A DNA stretch of 64,000 bases from Actinomycetes bacterium (GTDB taxonomy: Bacteria; Actinomycetota; Acidimicrobiia; Acidimicrobiales; JAMCPL01). The notes under the pieces are model-generated. The model did not search any database, was not told the DNA's origin, and worked only from the letters and a program-made list of their open reading frames with translations. Of this stretch, positions 41,199 to 51,870 are shown in pieces (position 1 is the stretch's first letter; every line of letters begins with the position of its first letter). A program made the position numbers and the translations under genes. Where the stretch lies: positions 26,903-90,902 of the forward strand of contig JAKBVZ010000023.1 of NCBI GenBank assembly GCA_021841005.1, written 5' to 3'.

Positions 41199-43082
41199 TC
41201 ATGCCAGGGTATGCCGTTGCCGGCCGCGTAGGCGTCCCCGTTCGGCATGGCTGAGTATGGCTTTGCGAAGCCGGATTGCATCAGGAGCGACCTCCACGTA
41301 TTCGTCCTCTTCGATGAACTCCAATGCCTGTTCCAGCGAGAGTTGGAGGTGTGGTGTCAGTCGTTCGAACTCTTCAGCAGTCGACGAACGCATGTTGGTG
41401 AGCTTCTTCTCCTTGGTGGGGTTGACGTCCATCTCGTCGGGACGAGAGTTCTCTCCCACTATCATGCCTTCGTAGACCTCTTCGGCAGGGCCGGTGAAGA
41501 GTGTTCCTCGTTCTTGCAGCGACATCAAAGCATAGGTGGTTGTCACTCCGCGCCGATCAGCCACCATCGAACCGTTGCGCCGGCTGCGCAGTTCTCCATG
41601 CCACGGTTCCCACCCATCGAAGATATGATGGATGATGCCGGTTCCTCTGGTGCCGGTCAGGAACTCGGTGCGGAAACCAACCAGCCCGCGTGCAGGTATA
41701 CGGTACTCCATGCGCACCCAGCCGGTGCCGTGGTTTACCATCTCTAGCAATTTTCCCTTGCGCAATGCCAGCAACTGCGTTGCCACCCCCAGGTAGTCTT
41801 CGGGAATGTCCACGGTCAGGTGTTCCATGGGTTCGTGGAGTTGGCCATCTATCTCTCTGGTAACGACCTGTGGCTTACCTATAGTAAGCTCGAAACCTTC
41901 GCGACGCATGGTCTCCACTAGGACGGCAAGCTGTAATTCCCCGCGACCCTGTACCACCCATGTATCTGGAGACGATGCAGGCAGTACTCGTAGAGACACG
42001 TTTCCTACCAGTTCGTTATCGAGACGTCCCTTGACAAGGCGTGCAGTCAGCTTGGTGCCACTGGTTCCCGCCAGAGGCGAGGTATTTATTCCAACGGTCA
42101 TCGATAAGGTTGGCTCGTCTACTGCGATGACATCCAAGGGGTGTGGGTCATTGAGGTCAGCTAGGGTTTCGCCTATGGAGATGTCACTCATCCCTGCTAC
42201 GGCGACAATCTCGCCAGGGCCGGCCTCGTCGAGATCGATCCGGGTCAGCGCCTCGGTGCCGTACATCTCGGTTATTTTCGTTCGCACGATGCTACCGTCG
42301 AGCCTGCACCATGCAACCTCTTCGCCTTTGCGCAGGTGGCCGTTGTGGATGCGGCAGATAGCCAGCCTGCCCACGTATGGTGAGGCGTCAAGATTGGTTA
42401 CGAGCGCTTGCAGAGCGTGGTCCGGCGTGAACGCTGGGGCAGGGATGTATTCCAGGATTGCCTCGAACAGGGGAACAAGGTCTCCTGATGGCTTAGCAGG
42501 GTTGCCGGTTGCCCATCCGGCGCGGGCGCAGGCGTAGAGTATAGGAAAATCGATCTGGTCCACATCGGCATCGAGGTCCAGGAACAATTCTTCTATATCA
42601 TGCACTACGTCTGTGATGCGTGCGTCAGGGCGGTCCACCTTGTTGATCACCACGACTACCGGTAAACGTGCCTGTAGTACCTTACGCAGGACAAACCTGG
42701 TCTGGGGAAGCGGACCTTCTGAGGCGTCCACCAGCAGTACCACGCCATCGACCATCGACAGTCCTCGCTCCACCTCACCTCCAAAGTCCGCATGTCCTGG
42801 AGTATCGACCACCGTGATCTTCACTCCTTTATATCGGACGGAGGTGTGCTTGGCAAGGATGGTGATCCCTTTTTCACGTTCAAGATCATTGGAGTCGAGG
42901 ATGCGATCCGCAACTTCGGCACCTGCCCTGAAGGCTCCAGTCTGGCGTAGCATGGCATCGACCAGCGTGGTCTTTCCATGATCTACGTGAGCCACTATCG
43001 CTACATTGCGAAGGTCACCGCGCCTTGCGGTAGTTTCCTGGCGATTAGGTGCATGGGACGGCGTAACGCGCGAAAGAGTCAT
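41199..43082 (-). CDS. typA: Translational GTPase TypA/BipA
   Basis: NVAIVAHVDHGKTTLVDAML, DTPGHADFGGEVER, C-terminal BipA domain. Confidence 0.95.
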   Translation of the reverse strand: MTLSRVTPSHAPNRQETTARRGDLRNVAIVAHVDHGKTTLVDAMLRQTGAFRAGAEVADRILDSNDLEREKGITILAKHTSVRYKGVKITVVDTPGHADFGGEVERGLSMVDGVVLLVDASEGPLPQTRFVLRKVLQARLPVVVVINKVDRPDARITDVVHDIEELFLDLDADVDQIDFPILYACARAGWATGNPAKPSGDLVPLFEAILEYIPAPAFTPDHALQALVTNLDASPYVGRLAICRIHNGHLRKGEEVAWCRLDGSIVRTKITEMYGTEALTRIDLDEAGPGEIVAVAGMSDISIGETLADLNDPHPLDVIAVDEPTLSMTVGINTSPLAGTSGTKLTARLVKGRLDNELVGNVSLRVLPASSPDTWVVQGRGELQLAVLVETMRREGFELTIGKPQVVTREIDGQLHEPMEHLTVDIPEDYLGVATQLLALRKGKLLEMVNHGTGWVRMEYRIPARGLVGFRTEFLTGTRGTGIIHHIFDGWEPWHGELRSRRNGSMVADRRGVTTTYALMSLQERGTLFTGPAEEVYEGMIVGENSRPDEMDVNPTKEKKLTNMRSSTAEEFERLTPHLQLSLEQALEFIEEDEYVEVAPDAIRLRKAILSHAERGRLRGRQRHTLA

Positions 43083-43139
43083 GAGGTGATCATGATAGCC
43101 GAGTTCGGGCCCCTGTATCTACTTGGCAATGGATTGGAG

Positions 43140-43161
43140 CGGTATACGAGTTCGTATACCG
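43140..43161. repeat. Inverted repeat CGGTATACGA-gt-TCGTATACCG between typA and menH
   Basis: Perfect 10-bp arms, 2-nt spacer; intergenic. Confidence 0.85.
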
Positions 43162-43218
43162 GGGAAATGAGTGGACCCGGATACGTATTTTGGCAGGCCC
43201 ATGCGATACCGTTACACG

Positions 43219-43965
43219 TTAGTCGCCGTCCACTTTGATGGCGCGTAGAAACGACGTTATGATCAGCGCTACTGTACCGGGGCGCTCCAGATGGCAGGCA
43301 TGGCCAGCGCCTGGTATGAGTGACACTCGAGCATTGTCACCTATGAGCCGGGCCATCCTATCTGCGGCGTATGCATAGCGGCTGTCCAGCATCCCTGCCA
43401 CGATCAGAACCGGCATTGCCAGCTCATGCAGGCGATCCCACAAGGGATCACAGGCAGCAGCGCCGCACATCCGTAGGCTGGATGCAAGCCCAACAGGTGT
43501 GTTCTGCATGCGTCGATCGATCATCCTGGCGTGCTGTGGCATGGTGGCGAAGAGGGGCTGTTCCGTCCAGTCATGTAAGAATGCTTCCAGATCCTTGCCT
43601 TCCTCCAGTTCCCTGGCCATAGCTTCGTCGGAGACGCGGCGCCTATTTCTCGCGACACCGTCCTCTATCCCGCCGTTTGCGGAGATGAGTACCAGTCTTT
43701 CTACGATATCGGGGTTGGATAGCGCCAGATGGAGGCAGATCCTGGCTCCCAGAGAATACCCTATGTATGTTCCTTTCCCAAAGCTGAGCCCGAGCATTTC
43801 AGCTGCGGCCCAAGGACCTGCAGAGATATCAGAGGAGTGGCCGTGCCCGGGCAGGTCCACCGTGTATATCTCGTTCGCCCTGCCGGCGGGATCCTGCAGG
43901 CGTTCGGCGAAAGCGCCGAAGCATCCAGCGTTCTGGGTGAATCCATGCACGAGTAACGTTCTCAT
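43219..43965 (-). CDS. menH: Alpha/beta hydrolase, likely MenH (SHCHC synthase)
   Basis: VHGFTQNAGCFGAFAERL, YIGYSLGARICLHLAL; divergent from menD. Confidence 0.8.
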   Translation of the reverse strand: MRTLLVHGFTQNAGCFGAFAERLQDPAGRANEIYTVDLPGHGHSSDISAGPWAAAEMLGLSFGKGTYIGYSLGARICLHLALSNPDIVERLVLISANGGIEDGVARNRRRVSDEAMARELEEGKDLEAFLHDWTEQPLFATMPQHARMIDRRMQNTPVGLASSLRMCGAAACDPLWDRLHELAMPVLIVAGMLDSRYAYAADRMARLIGDNARVSLIPGAGHACHLERPGTVALIITSFLRAIKVDGD

Positions 43966-44130
43966 TGTTATGCCTATTGTACTTGTATGCTTACCGATGC
44001 AATGCTTACCGATGCAATGTCAACGGCAACCTATGAGATGATGAGAGCACTAGAACTGATGATGCAGGGTGGCAGGCATCCTGGCAGTCTGGATACCACA
44101 GGAGTATGCTGAGCAGGCGATGGAGTCGAA

Positions 44131-46206
44131 GTGGTCATGAGCACGGAGGATGATGGAGGCGCAGGCGGCTTGCCTCTTCCCGAGGATGTACAGGCGACGT
44201 TCTGCGCAACGCTGGTTGACGAGTGGGTACGTGGGGGAATGGTGCATGCCGTCGTTTGCCCCGGATCACGCTCCACGCCGCTTGCTCTTGCACTGGTGCG
44301 TAACTCAAGCGTGACTGTACACGTGCGCTTGGACGAGAGATCGGCAGGCTTTTTCGCGCTGGGCCTGTCCGCAGCCAGTTCTCTCCCTGTGATCGTCTGC
44401 GTAACTAGCGGGACCGCTGCGGCTGAACTCCATGCTGCTGTGATCGAAGCTCATTATCAGGGGGTATCGCTATTGGTATGTACGGCCGACAGGCCTGCAG
44501 AACTCAGACTGGTGGGGGCGCCCCAGACAGTGGATCAAGTCGGGATTTATACATCGTCCACGAGATTTGCTGTCGATGTACCAGCTCCAGATTGGACGCT
44601 GCGCCACACGTGGCGCTCGCTGGCCGCCAGGTCGCTGAACGAATCGCTGTGCAGCCCTTACGGAGCTGGGCCCGTGCACCTGAATCTACAGTTTCGAGAG
44701 CCATTGATCGGTCGTGTTCTCGAACTGCCCGGTGGTAGGCCAGCGGGCAGGACATGGCATTCTACCGCTGGTACGAGATCAGCGCAGGATGCCGGCAGGC
44801 TACACGGCGTCTTGCCCGGGGGTGGTGATCGGACTGCCCTTTCGACAACAATTACCGGGATAGTTGATTCGGCCTTGCCCGGGGGTGGTGACCAGGTTGC
44901 AGGGTCACTCGAATCGCTGGTGCGTGGTGGCCTCGTCCAGGCAAAGGGCGTCATAGTCGCTGGCCAGCTCTCGCCGCAAGACAGGGAGCAGTCGAAACGG
45001 ATTGTGTCGCTTGCCAGGGCGCTCGAATGGCCATTGCTGGCGGACCCACTCTCTATGTGTCGGGTGGATCAGCCGGGTGTAATTGCAGGTGCTGACAGTA
45101 TTGTGGGCGATGGATATGCTCGCGAAGCACTACGGCCAGACATAGTGCTGAGATTTGGGCGACCATGGGCATCGAAGAGGGTGAACACCTGGTTGGCTGC
45201 TCTAGGGCGTGACGGTGTGGAGCAGGTCGTGGTCGACCCTTACTGGGGCTGGGTCGATCCGGATAGGACCGCTTCGGTCATGGTAAACCAGGGTGTCGAT
45301 GCGGTTTGCAACTATCTTGCCGGAGAGGCTGGACAGCACGCAACTGGCCGGGATTGGCTTGGGGCGTGGCAGGCCGCGGAGGATGCAGTTCAGGCTCGTA
45401 TCGATAGGTGGTGCACCGAGCATGGTGAAATTACCGGTCCAGGTGTGGCAAGGATGCTGGTATCGTATGCTGGAAATGGTGGGATTCTCGTGGTGTCCTC
45501 GTCGCTGCCTGTCAGGGATGTTGAACGATACGGTGCCAGAGTATCCGATCCACCAGTGGCGATTGCCAACAGGGGCGCCAATGGCATTGATGGCGTGGTT
45601 TCTACGGCCATGGGATCAGCGGCAGAGTCAGCTATGGACGTGACTCCTCGTAATGTAGTGGCCCTGGTTGGCGACTTGGCGTTCCTCCATGATCTGACTG
45701 CTCTCGTCAGGCCTGCTGATGCGGGTCGATCAGGGCGTCTTACCGTTGTCGTGCTTGACAATGGCGGCGGTGGTATATTCTCGTTACTTCCACAGGCTGC
45801 GCTGTTGGATCGTAATACGATGGAAAGACTCTTCACCACCCGCCAAAAACCCGGCATCGAAGAGGTGGCTCGCGGCATGGGAGTCCCTGCCGTTAAGGTG
45901 GAAACCATGGATGCACTTGCTGGCGCACTTGCGGAGATGGATGCCGGGGGTGAGCATACAGCGGGTGCCGGGAAAAAGAAGAAAGGGCGCCCGGCAAGTA
46001 CCGGAGGAGTAAGGGACTCAGGTGCAGGAACTTATGAGGTAAGGGACTCCAGGGTCAGCGGGGTCAGGATCATCCATGCCAAGGCGCCTGGAGTGACCAC
46101 CTCTGCCGAGATTTACGCCTCAATACAGAAAGAGCTGGAAGATGCCGCTTGTCATGGTATCGATGCCTACTTGCGCGACAGACCGCTTACTTCGTGGGAT
46201 GGGTGA
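44131..46206 (+). CDS. menD: SEPHCHC synthase MenD
   Basis: VCPGSRSTPLALAL, SGTAAAELHAAVIEAHYQGVSLLVCTADRPAELRLVGAPQTVDQVG. Confidence 0.95.
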   Translation: MVMSTEDDGGAGGLPLPEDVQATFCATLVDEWVRGGMVHAVVCPGSRSTPLALALVRNSSVTVHVRLDERSAGFFALGLSAASSLPVIVCVTSGTAAAELHAAVIEAHYQGVSLLVCTADRPAELRLVGAPQTVDQVGIYTSSTRFAVDVPAPDWTLRHTWRSLAARSLNESLCSPYGAGPVHLNLQFREPLIGRVLELPGGRPAGRTWHSTAGTRSAQDAGRLHGVLPGGGDRTALSTTITGIVDSALPGGGDQVAGSLESLVRGGLVQAKGVIVAGQLSPQDREQSKRIVSLARALEWPLLADPLSMCRVDQPGVIAGADSIVGDGYAREALRPDIVLRFGRPWASKRVNTWLAALGRDGVEQVVVDPYWGWVDPDRTASVMVNQGVDAVCNYLAGEAGQHATGRDWLGAWQAAEDAVQARIDRWCTEHGEITGPGVARMLVSYAGNGGILVVSSSLPVRDVERYGARVSDPPVAIANRGANGIDGVVSTAMGSAAESAMDVTPRNVVALVGDLAFLHDLTALVRPADAGRSGRLTVVVLDNGGGGIFSLLPQAALLDRNTMERLFTTRQKPGIEEVARGMGVPAVKVETMDALAGALAEMDAGGEHTAGAGKKKKGRPASTGGVRDSGAGTYEVRDSRVSGVRIIHAKAPGVTTSAEIYASIQKELEDAACHGIDAYLRDRPLTSWDG

Positions 46207-46690
46207 TCGTATTGTCCAGCGCAGATGCCCTGGAAAGCAACTGGATGCCTGACGATATTGACTTGGTGGATTCGGTCATCAGCTTATGGCTTGGCGGTGA
46301 GGATGCCCCCTTGTAACAGTCGAGCGAGGCGGTATACTCGTCCTTGTAGGCTGCGTGGAGGAGATTGGTGAGAGCCTGATCCGGAGTGGGCAGGTAGCTA
46401 TTTGCATGCCTGGCGTCGATTCCGAGCACTTCACAGGCTGTCCTGATGGCGTTGTTGTCATGTCCAGCCTGAAGCGTACTGATCCGCTGGTTGTCATTTT
46501 CAAGGGTGGTGCGTGCTTGAGAAAAGAGCGATCCTTTATTCCAGGCGGCCACCCTGTGCGGCAGCGAACCTGTCATATCCGCACCCGCACAACCAGCCAG
46601 GAACGTAGCGCAGGCAACAAGTATCGCGGCAGCTGCCATCAGCTGGAGTTTCGAATGCCTGAATATGCCATTAAGCATAGCAGTAAGCAT
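46187..46690 (-). CDS. Putative small lipoprotein
   Basis: Hydrophobic signal followed by lipobox FLAGC. Confidence 0.6.
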   Translation of the reverse strand: MLTAMLNGIFRHSKLQLMAAAAILVACATFLAGCAGADMTGSLPHRVAAWNKGSLFSQARTTLENDNQRISTLQAGHDNNAIRTACEVLGIDARHANSYLPTPDQALTNLLHAAYKDEYTASLDCYKGASSPPSHKLMTESTKSISSGIQLLSRASALDNTITHPTK

Positions 46691-46754
46691 AACGGCAAAT
46701 ACAACGATTGATCATGCGCGAGCGAGCACGTATTCTGACGATCTCGTCCGGTGC

Positions 46755-47180
46755 TTATACGATTGTACGATCTTCCTTTGTACGATCTTCTTCTATGACC
46801 CTTCTCGGAACATCGCCCCACAGGTCTTCTATGTCGTAAAAGGCTCGTGTTTCCCGGTCAAATATATGTACGATTACGTCACCGTAGTCCATCAGCACCC
46901 ACTTACAATCATCCAGCCCCTCCACCTGAACGGGATGGGACCCAGTGGCCTGCTTGACGCAACGTTCCACTTCGTCTGTTACAGCCCTCACCTGCCGGGC
47001 ATTCCTTGCGCTTGCAACGATGAACGTATCCGCCAGATACGAAACTTCTCCCATTTCCATTATAACCACGGAATCTTCAGTCTTCCCGGCTGCCGCATTC
47101 GCAGCAATCATGGCAGTACTCGCCACCTTCAAAAGGTCAGCCATCGTATAATCCTTTCTCCTTGATGAAACGCTCCACAC
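46755..47180 (-). CDS. rsfS: Ribosomal silencing factor RsfS (Iojap)
   Basis: KTEDSVVIMEMGEVSYLADTFIVASARNARQVRAV, WVLMDYGDVIVHIFDRETRAFYDIEDLWGD; next to nadD. Confidence 0.95.
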   Translation of the reverse strand: MWSVSSRRKDYTMADLLKVASTAMIAANAAAGKTEDSVVIMEMGEVSYLADTFIVASARNARQVRAVTDEVERCVKQATGSHPVQVEGLDDCKWVLMDYGDVIVHIFDRETRAFYDIEDLWGDVPRRVIEEDRTKEDRTIV

Positions 47181-47802
47181 TTCTCGGAACCATTCCGGTA
47201 ATGGGCAAACCGCCGGCCACTCGTTGCCTGATATTGCTACTTGATATGTCTACAAAAGGAATGAATACCTCGATGATGTCGAAACCCATCGATTCCAGCT
47301 CATCGAGCCGCCGCTTATCCCAAGTTGCTGTGGTAGGTCCACATCCTGGCTCGAGTGTGCGTTGCCTGGGCACTGCCTGAGTCCTCCTTGTCACTACAGC
47401 CAATCTGGCCAGCGATATCACCTTGTCCACATACTCCCACGTATGGATATCAGCCGCTACATCCGATCCGACCACCAGAACCAACTCCGCTTGCGGGAAC
47501 GCTCGACGCAAATCCGCCAAAGTATCGGCAGTGTAACTGGGACCTGCCCTGTCAATCTCCATACGATTCGCTTCCACGCAAGCAAGGGATGCGCCCCATT
47601 CTCCGTCCGCCAGTGCTGCTTCCAGCATGGCAAACCTGTCCTCGGCATCGGTCAATTTGTGGTGGTCAACCTTCTGCCAGGGTATACCAGCGACCACCAT
47701 GAGTAGCCTGTCCAACGACAACTGCCTGCTTACTTCCCTGGCTGCCACCAAGTGACCGTTGTGTACCGGATCGAAAGTTCCACCGAACACCCCTATCCTC
47801 AT
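47137..47802 (-). CDS. nadD: Nicotinate-nucleotide adenylyltransferase
   Basis: MRIGVFGGTFDPVHNGHLVAA, SSSNIRQRVAGGLPI. Confidence 0.95.
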   Translation of the reverse strand: MRIGVFGGTFDPVHNGHLVAAREVSRQLSLDRLLMVVAGIPWQKVDHHKLTDAEDRFAMLEAALADGEWGASLACVEANRMEIDRAGPSYTADTLADLRRAFPQAELVLVVGSDVAADIHTWEYVDKVISLARLAVVTRRTQAVPRQRTLEPGCGPTTATWDKRRLDELESMGFDIIEVFIPFVDISSSNIRQRVAGGLPITGMVPRSVERFIKEKGLYDG

Positions 47803-48071
47803 CTACTGCCGCTCCAAGTCATTGCTTTTCAGGGAGTGGTCCTTGACGGCTGCCTGGCAAGCCATTGACATCCAAGATGCCGGCTACGATGCCGGTGCCG
47901 CATTCGGACAACTGTATAGCCTTGATATATGCTTGGATATGTGCTTGCCCGCACGTATGGTTGTTCATTTCAGTACCAACACATGTCCTATTGGTGTCGA
48001 TCCCGAAATAGCCAAGGAAAAAATTATCCTGCAGTTGTCACTGGACGGAACCGATTGCAAGGAAAGCTGCA

Positions 48072-48510
48072 TTGTCCCAGTATAACGCATCTTGGCGCAT
48101 TTCTAATCCTTCTCACCACTTCCCAACCCAATTGTTTGCCAATGCCGGGCTTCTACTCAACTTTGCACTTGTAGAGAATCTCGGCCTCGAAGCCCTTGTC
48201 AACAGCTACGCGTTGCTGCCAGGTCGTGTTGGCGGTGCCATGCCCGGACGCAAGGTACTTACCCTTGTGAACATGATGCTTGTAGGGGGAACGCACATAG
48301 ATCATGCAAATATGCTGCCGAGCGGAGAACGGAGAAGATACTGCCCCATAAGGTGGTGGCGCCCTCCACACTCGATACCTTCCTCGGGTCCTTCACCTTC
48401 GGCAATGTCCGCCGGCTTGAGAAGGTGCCGGATACGATTCTTGAAAAGGTCTGGAGTCTCGGTGGCGGACCGGGAGGGGTGAGGAAGACCGCCTGTGCCG
48501 GCAAAGGAGG
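48072..48510 (+). pseudogene. IS1380-like transposase remnant, frameshifted
   Basis: FANAGLLLNFALVENLGLEALVNSY...GRKVLTLVNMMLVGGTHIDHAN in one frame, VAPSTLDTFLGSFTFGNVRRLEKV in another. Confidence 0.6.
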
Positions 48511-48813
48511 GGAGAGGAAGATTGCTCGTGCCGGCAAAGGTCGTCTCCATCAAGCGCCAGTGCGAGTCGTTGAAGCCGTCTCGCTCGGGGTTCCACTACC
48601 AGAAAACCCAGATCCCAGACGAGTGCCTGGATCTCATGGAAGATATGGACAGGCTGCACACCGACTTTCCGTTCATGGACTCACGCCAGAGCACAAGAGT
48701 CTTGCAGTGTAAAGGGTTTTGTGCACAGAGGCCGGATACAGAGGCTAATGAGCAAGATGGGGATTGCAGCCCTCCCGCTAGGAGCACATACTTCGAAGAA
48801 ACACCCCTTGGCG

Positions 48814-48863
48814 CATTCAGGATTCGCTGGTAGCATTAATTACAACATGTGGAGCTACACCTT
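48814..48863 (+). repeat. 50-bp repeat copy A (pair with 50538-50587)
   Basis: CATTCAGGATTCGCTGGTAGCATTAATTACAACATGTGGAGCTACACCTT; 4 mismatches to copy B. Confidence 0.9.
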
Positions 48864-49087
48864 AGCTAACCTTATTCCGTGTCCAAGTGAGTAGGGCCAT
48901 TATACCCGAGGTGTTCCTTACCGCCAAGGCCCAGAGGTGGGACCCGGCGGTGGTATTGATGAGGATACTGCTCTCGGCCGAGGTTGATGAGAGAGATACA
49001 TCAATTTGAAGAACAACCTGCACAAGCCACAGCAAAGACACTAGTATAAGAAATGTGTCCGGAAATATCGATGAAAGGATTACATAG

Positions 49088-50191
49088 ATGAGTAATACTG
49101 GTAAAATTAAATCGAAGGGAAGATTTACGAAAGTACCTGAATCTTATTTGAGCTTCTCTCCTATCTCCAATCTATTTTACATGTTTGCAGTTGTGCTCCT
49201 ATCCAGTGCAACAATGCTCTACATTGGAGGCGCCCAGCCGGCCAGTGCATCCAGCCCAACTTGGTCAGCACCTACTAAAATTATACCCACTGTCGGGAGT
49301 GGTTATCTCGCCTCAGTATCGTGTCCCACAACCACCTTTTGTGCAGCAGTTGATGATAGTGGCTATGCACTGACTTATAACGGAAGTACTTGGTCAACAC
49401 CTTTAAGTGTCGATGGGAATAACATTCTCTACTCAGTATCGTGTCCCACAACCATCTTTTGTATGGCAGTTGATGATAGTGGCAATTCACTTACTTATGG
49501 AGGTTCAATACAGGGGGGTCCAACGGCAACAGGCATTACTCCTGCTGTGGGTCCCAAGTTAGGCGGAACCAGCGTAACCATCTCTGGATCAGGCTTTACA
49601 GGTGCAACCGCTGTTGACTTTGGATCAAAGCCAGCCACCAGCTTTACGGTTGATTCAGATACTTCCATTACAGCAGTATCACCACCTGGAACCGGCACAG
49701 TGTCTGTAACAGTTACAACTGCAAACGGAACTTCAAATGGTGTAAATTATACCTACACAACAATAGGCTATACATCCGTGTCCCCTTACCGTATATGTGA
49801 TACCAGGGCGTCCAACGGCACTTCCATAAAGACGAACCAGTGCGATACAAAGGGTACTACACCCATTGGGACCAAAAGCGGTATCCAGGTACAAGTGGCA
49901 GGATATAACAGTCCTTATCTTGGTTCAGGTGAGACCCCTGTACCAGCTGGTGCGATTGCTGTTGTACTGAACGTCACAGCGATTGGAGGAACCAGCCCTA
50001 GCTACTTGAGTGTATGTCCAGGTGGAGAAGCATCTTCTACATGTTTAGCCTCTTCAAACTTGAACTTTGTGGCTGGCCAGAGCATAACCAACTTTGTCAC
50101 AGCAGGACTGAACTCTTCAGGCGATATAGAGGTATACAACTTCAGCGGTTCTGTCAATGTTGCAGTTGATGTAGTTGGTTGGTATGGATGA
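49088..50191 (+). CDS. Secreted surface protein: two SCPTTxFCxAVDDSG repeats, IPT/TIG domain, C-terminal P-R-DTR domain
   Basis: N-terminal hydrophobic signal; GPKLGGTSVTISGSGFTGATAVDFG; YTSVSPYRICDTRASNG...VNVAVDVVGWYG. Confidence 0.8.
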   Translation: MSNTGKIKSKGRFTKVPESYLSFSPISNLFYMFAVVLLSSATMLYIGGAQPASASSPTWSAPTKIIPTVGSGYLASVSCPTTTFCAAVDDSGYALTYNGSTWSTPLSVDGNNILYSVSCPTTIFCMAVDDSGNSLTYGGSIQGGPTATGITPAVGPKLGGTSVTISGSGFTGATAVDFGSKPATSFTVDSDTSITAVSPPGTGTVSVTVTTANGTSNGVNYTYTTIGYTSVSPYRICDTRASNGTSIKTNQCDTKGTTPIGTKSGIQVQVAGYNSPYLGSGETPVPAGAIAVVLNVTAIGGTSPSYLSVCPGGEASSTCLASSNLNFVAGQSITNFVTAGLNSSGDIEVYNFSGSVNVAVDVVGWYG

Positions 50192-50537
50192 TACCGTTAG
50201 AATACAAGTGAAGCAGGTGAAAAAACAGGCAAATTATACAACGGTAAAGCCTGGGCTTCCTGCTCCACAATCATATGCACCTATTCAGCTATGGAGTTTC
50301 CATCCAGCCCAAGACGAGTCTCAAGTATGGGCACACATACCTGAATCCGACAGACGATGGGATATCCCTCGAAAGGGGCATCAGGGAATACAGAGAGGGG
50401 ACGCTCGATACGTCCCCAAACGTCGCTTGGAGGCGGTGCACCCAACCAGATGCACGGAGGAGCTTCACGGTTGGCATGTGTGGCGTGACAAGTCATACCG
50501 GCTTCATAATGCACATATACACGACGAGTCCTGGACA

Positions 50538-50587
50538 CATTAAGGATTCGCCGGTAGCATTAATTGCAACATGTGGAGCCACACCTT
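50538..50587 (+). repeat. 50-bp repeat copy B
   Basis: CATTAAGGATTCGCCGGTAGCATTAATTGCAACATGTGGAGCCACACCTT. Confidence 0.9.
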
Positions 50588-50619
50588 CTCGGTTTCATAG
50601 GTTCGAAGGAACTGCCTGG

Positions 50620-50953
50620 CAACGTACAGGCAAAGCTGTGGGCGGCCCTGGATGATTCAGACATCTCGTACGTCGTCGATATCGTCGATATGAGTGCATC
50701 GTCTCAGGACTTTCTGGCGGCGGCGCGAGAGCATATGGAATGCCTGCGGATCGCCTAATTGGATGCATAGCCAATTTCAAGGGCTGCTCGTCATGGGATC
50801 ATAGATAATCCGGAGCTTTGGTTCGAGCTACTGCGAGCGCGCAACCTGACTGTTCATGCATACGTAGAGGCCGTGGCGAGCCAAGTCTACAAAACAATTG
50901 AGCGGAAGTGTGTTGGCGCACTGGCGACCCCCGTCCATCAAGATCAAGAGTAA
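50620..50953 (+). pseudogene. Decayed MNT nucleotidyltransferase-HEPN (HI0074-like) toxin-antitoxin module
   Basis: QAKLWAALDDSDISYVVDIVDMSASSQDFL (MNT C-term) then IDNPELWFELLRARNLTVHAYVEAVASQVYKTIER (HEPN RNxxxH) at 50801-50953. Confidence 0.55.
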
Positions 50954-51059
50954 TGCTATAGGTCATGTGCCTGGCGCGGAGTTGAGCGAGAGCGAAACGT
51001 GAGCTTGCCCGTGCCGCTTATACTTCACGCTCTGCAATTGCTTGATACGAAACCGGGAG

Positions 51060-51560
51060 TCAGCGTTCGAACGTACCGACTATCCGGTTCTGCTCAATAA
51101 TGTGATCGTCGATCAGCGCCAAAAGTTCGGTTCTAGATAGCCCCGCCGCAGCGTCGACCGGTGCATCCAAGGCGTAGACGTGGAAGAAATAGTGATGCCT
51201 GCCATGACCTGGAGGCGGTGCGGGTCCTCCGTATCCCTCCCGGCCGAAATCGGCGGTGCCCTGCTTGAAGTTCCCACCTCCATTTTCCGGGATGACCGTT
51301 GTTTGGGCGGGGATTCCGTAAAGCACCCAGTGAGTGAAACCATCGGTGAGGGGCGCATCTGGATCGTGGCAGATGATAGCGAGTTCTGCCGTACCAGACG
51401 GGACGTTTGCCAGTCGCAATTCCGGCGATATATCCGCACCTTCTGCGGTGTGATCCTTGGGAATGGGCCCGCCATGCTTGAACGCGGGAGAGGAGATCTC
51501 TATGTTGCCTAGATGAAATTTACCCATAAGCTGACTCCCTTGATTATCTGTTAACGTCAC
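51060..51560 (-). CDS. YbhB/YbcL family PEBP-like protein
   Basis: SPELRLANVPSGTAELAIICHDPDAP...FTHWVLYGIP...GYGGPAPPPGHGRHHYFFHVYALD. Confidence 0.93.
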   Translation of the reverse strand: MTLTDNQGSQLMGKFHLGNIEISSPAFKHGGPIPKDHTAEGADISPELRLANVPSGTAELAIICHDPDAPLTDGFTHWVLYGIPAQTTVIPENGGGNFKQGTADFGREGYGGPAPPPGHGRHHYFFHVYALDAPVDAAAGLSRTELLALIDDHIIEQNRIVGTFER

Positions 51561-51870
51561 TCAAATATTTTGAGACAACATCGTACCGTACGGACAGCCG
51601 TTACTTATGGGCACGGACCCAATAGCTATCCGGTCGGCTGGTTGTACCAGATTAAATACTAGCACCGAGGGTGCCCAATAGCAAGCTCTGATACGGCTGG
51701 TAACTGGTAGAACTGCCTCGTTACCACCGTATCCGGTTATGACATAGTCGCGGATGCTGCTGTTGACGATGGGTTTGGAGGGTTGATCATCGATTACTTT
51801 CGTGGATCTCGCAACCGAGTTGGTCTCACCAAACCCGACATCTCGACGACGACCGTGCTAAAATCATCTG

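Noticed and set aside
41806-42537. 243-aa plus-strand ORF
   Set aside because: Antisense to typA; no motifs
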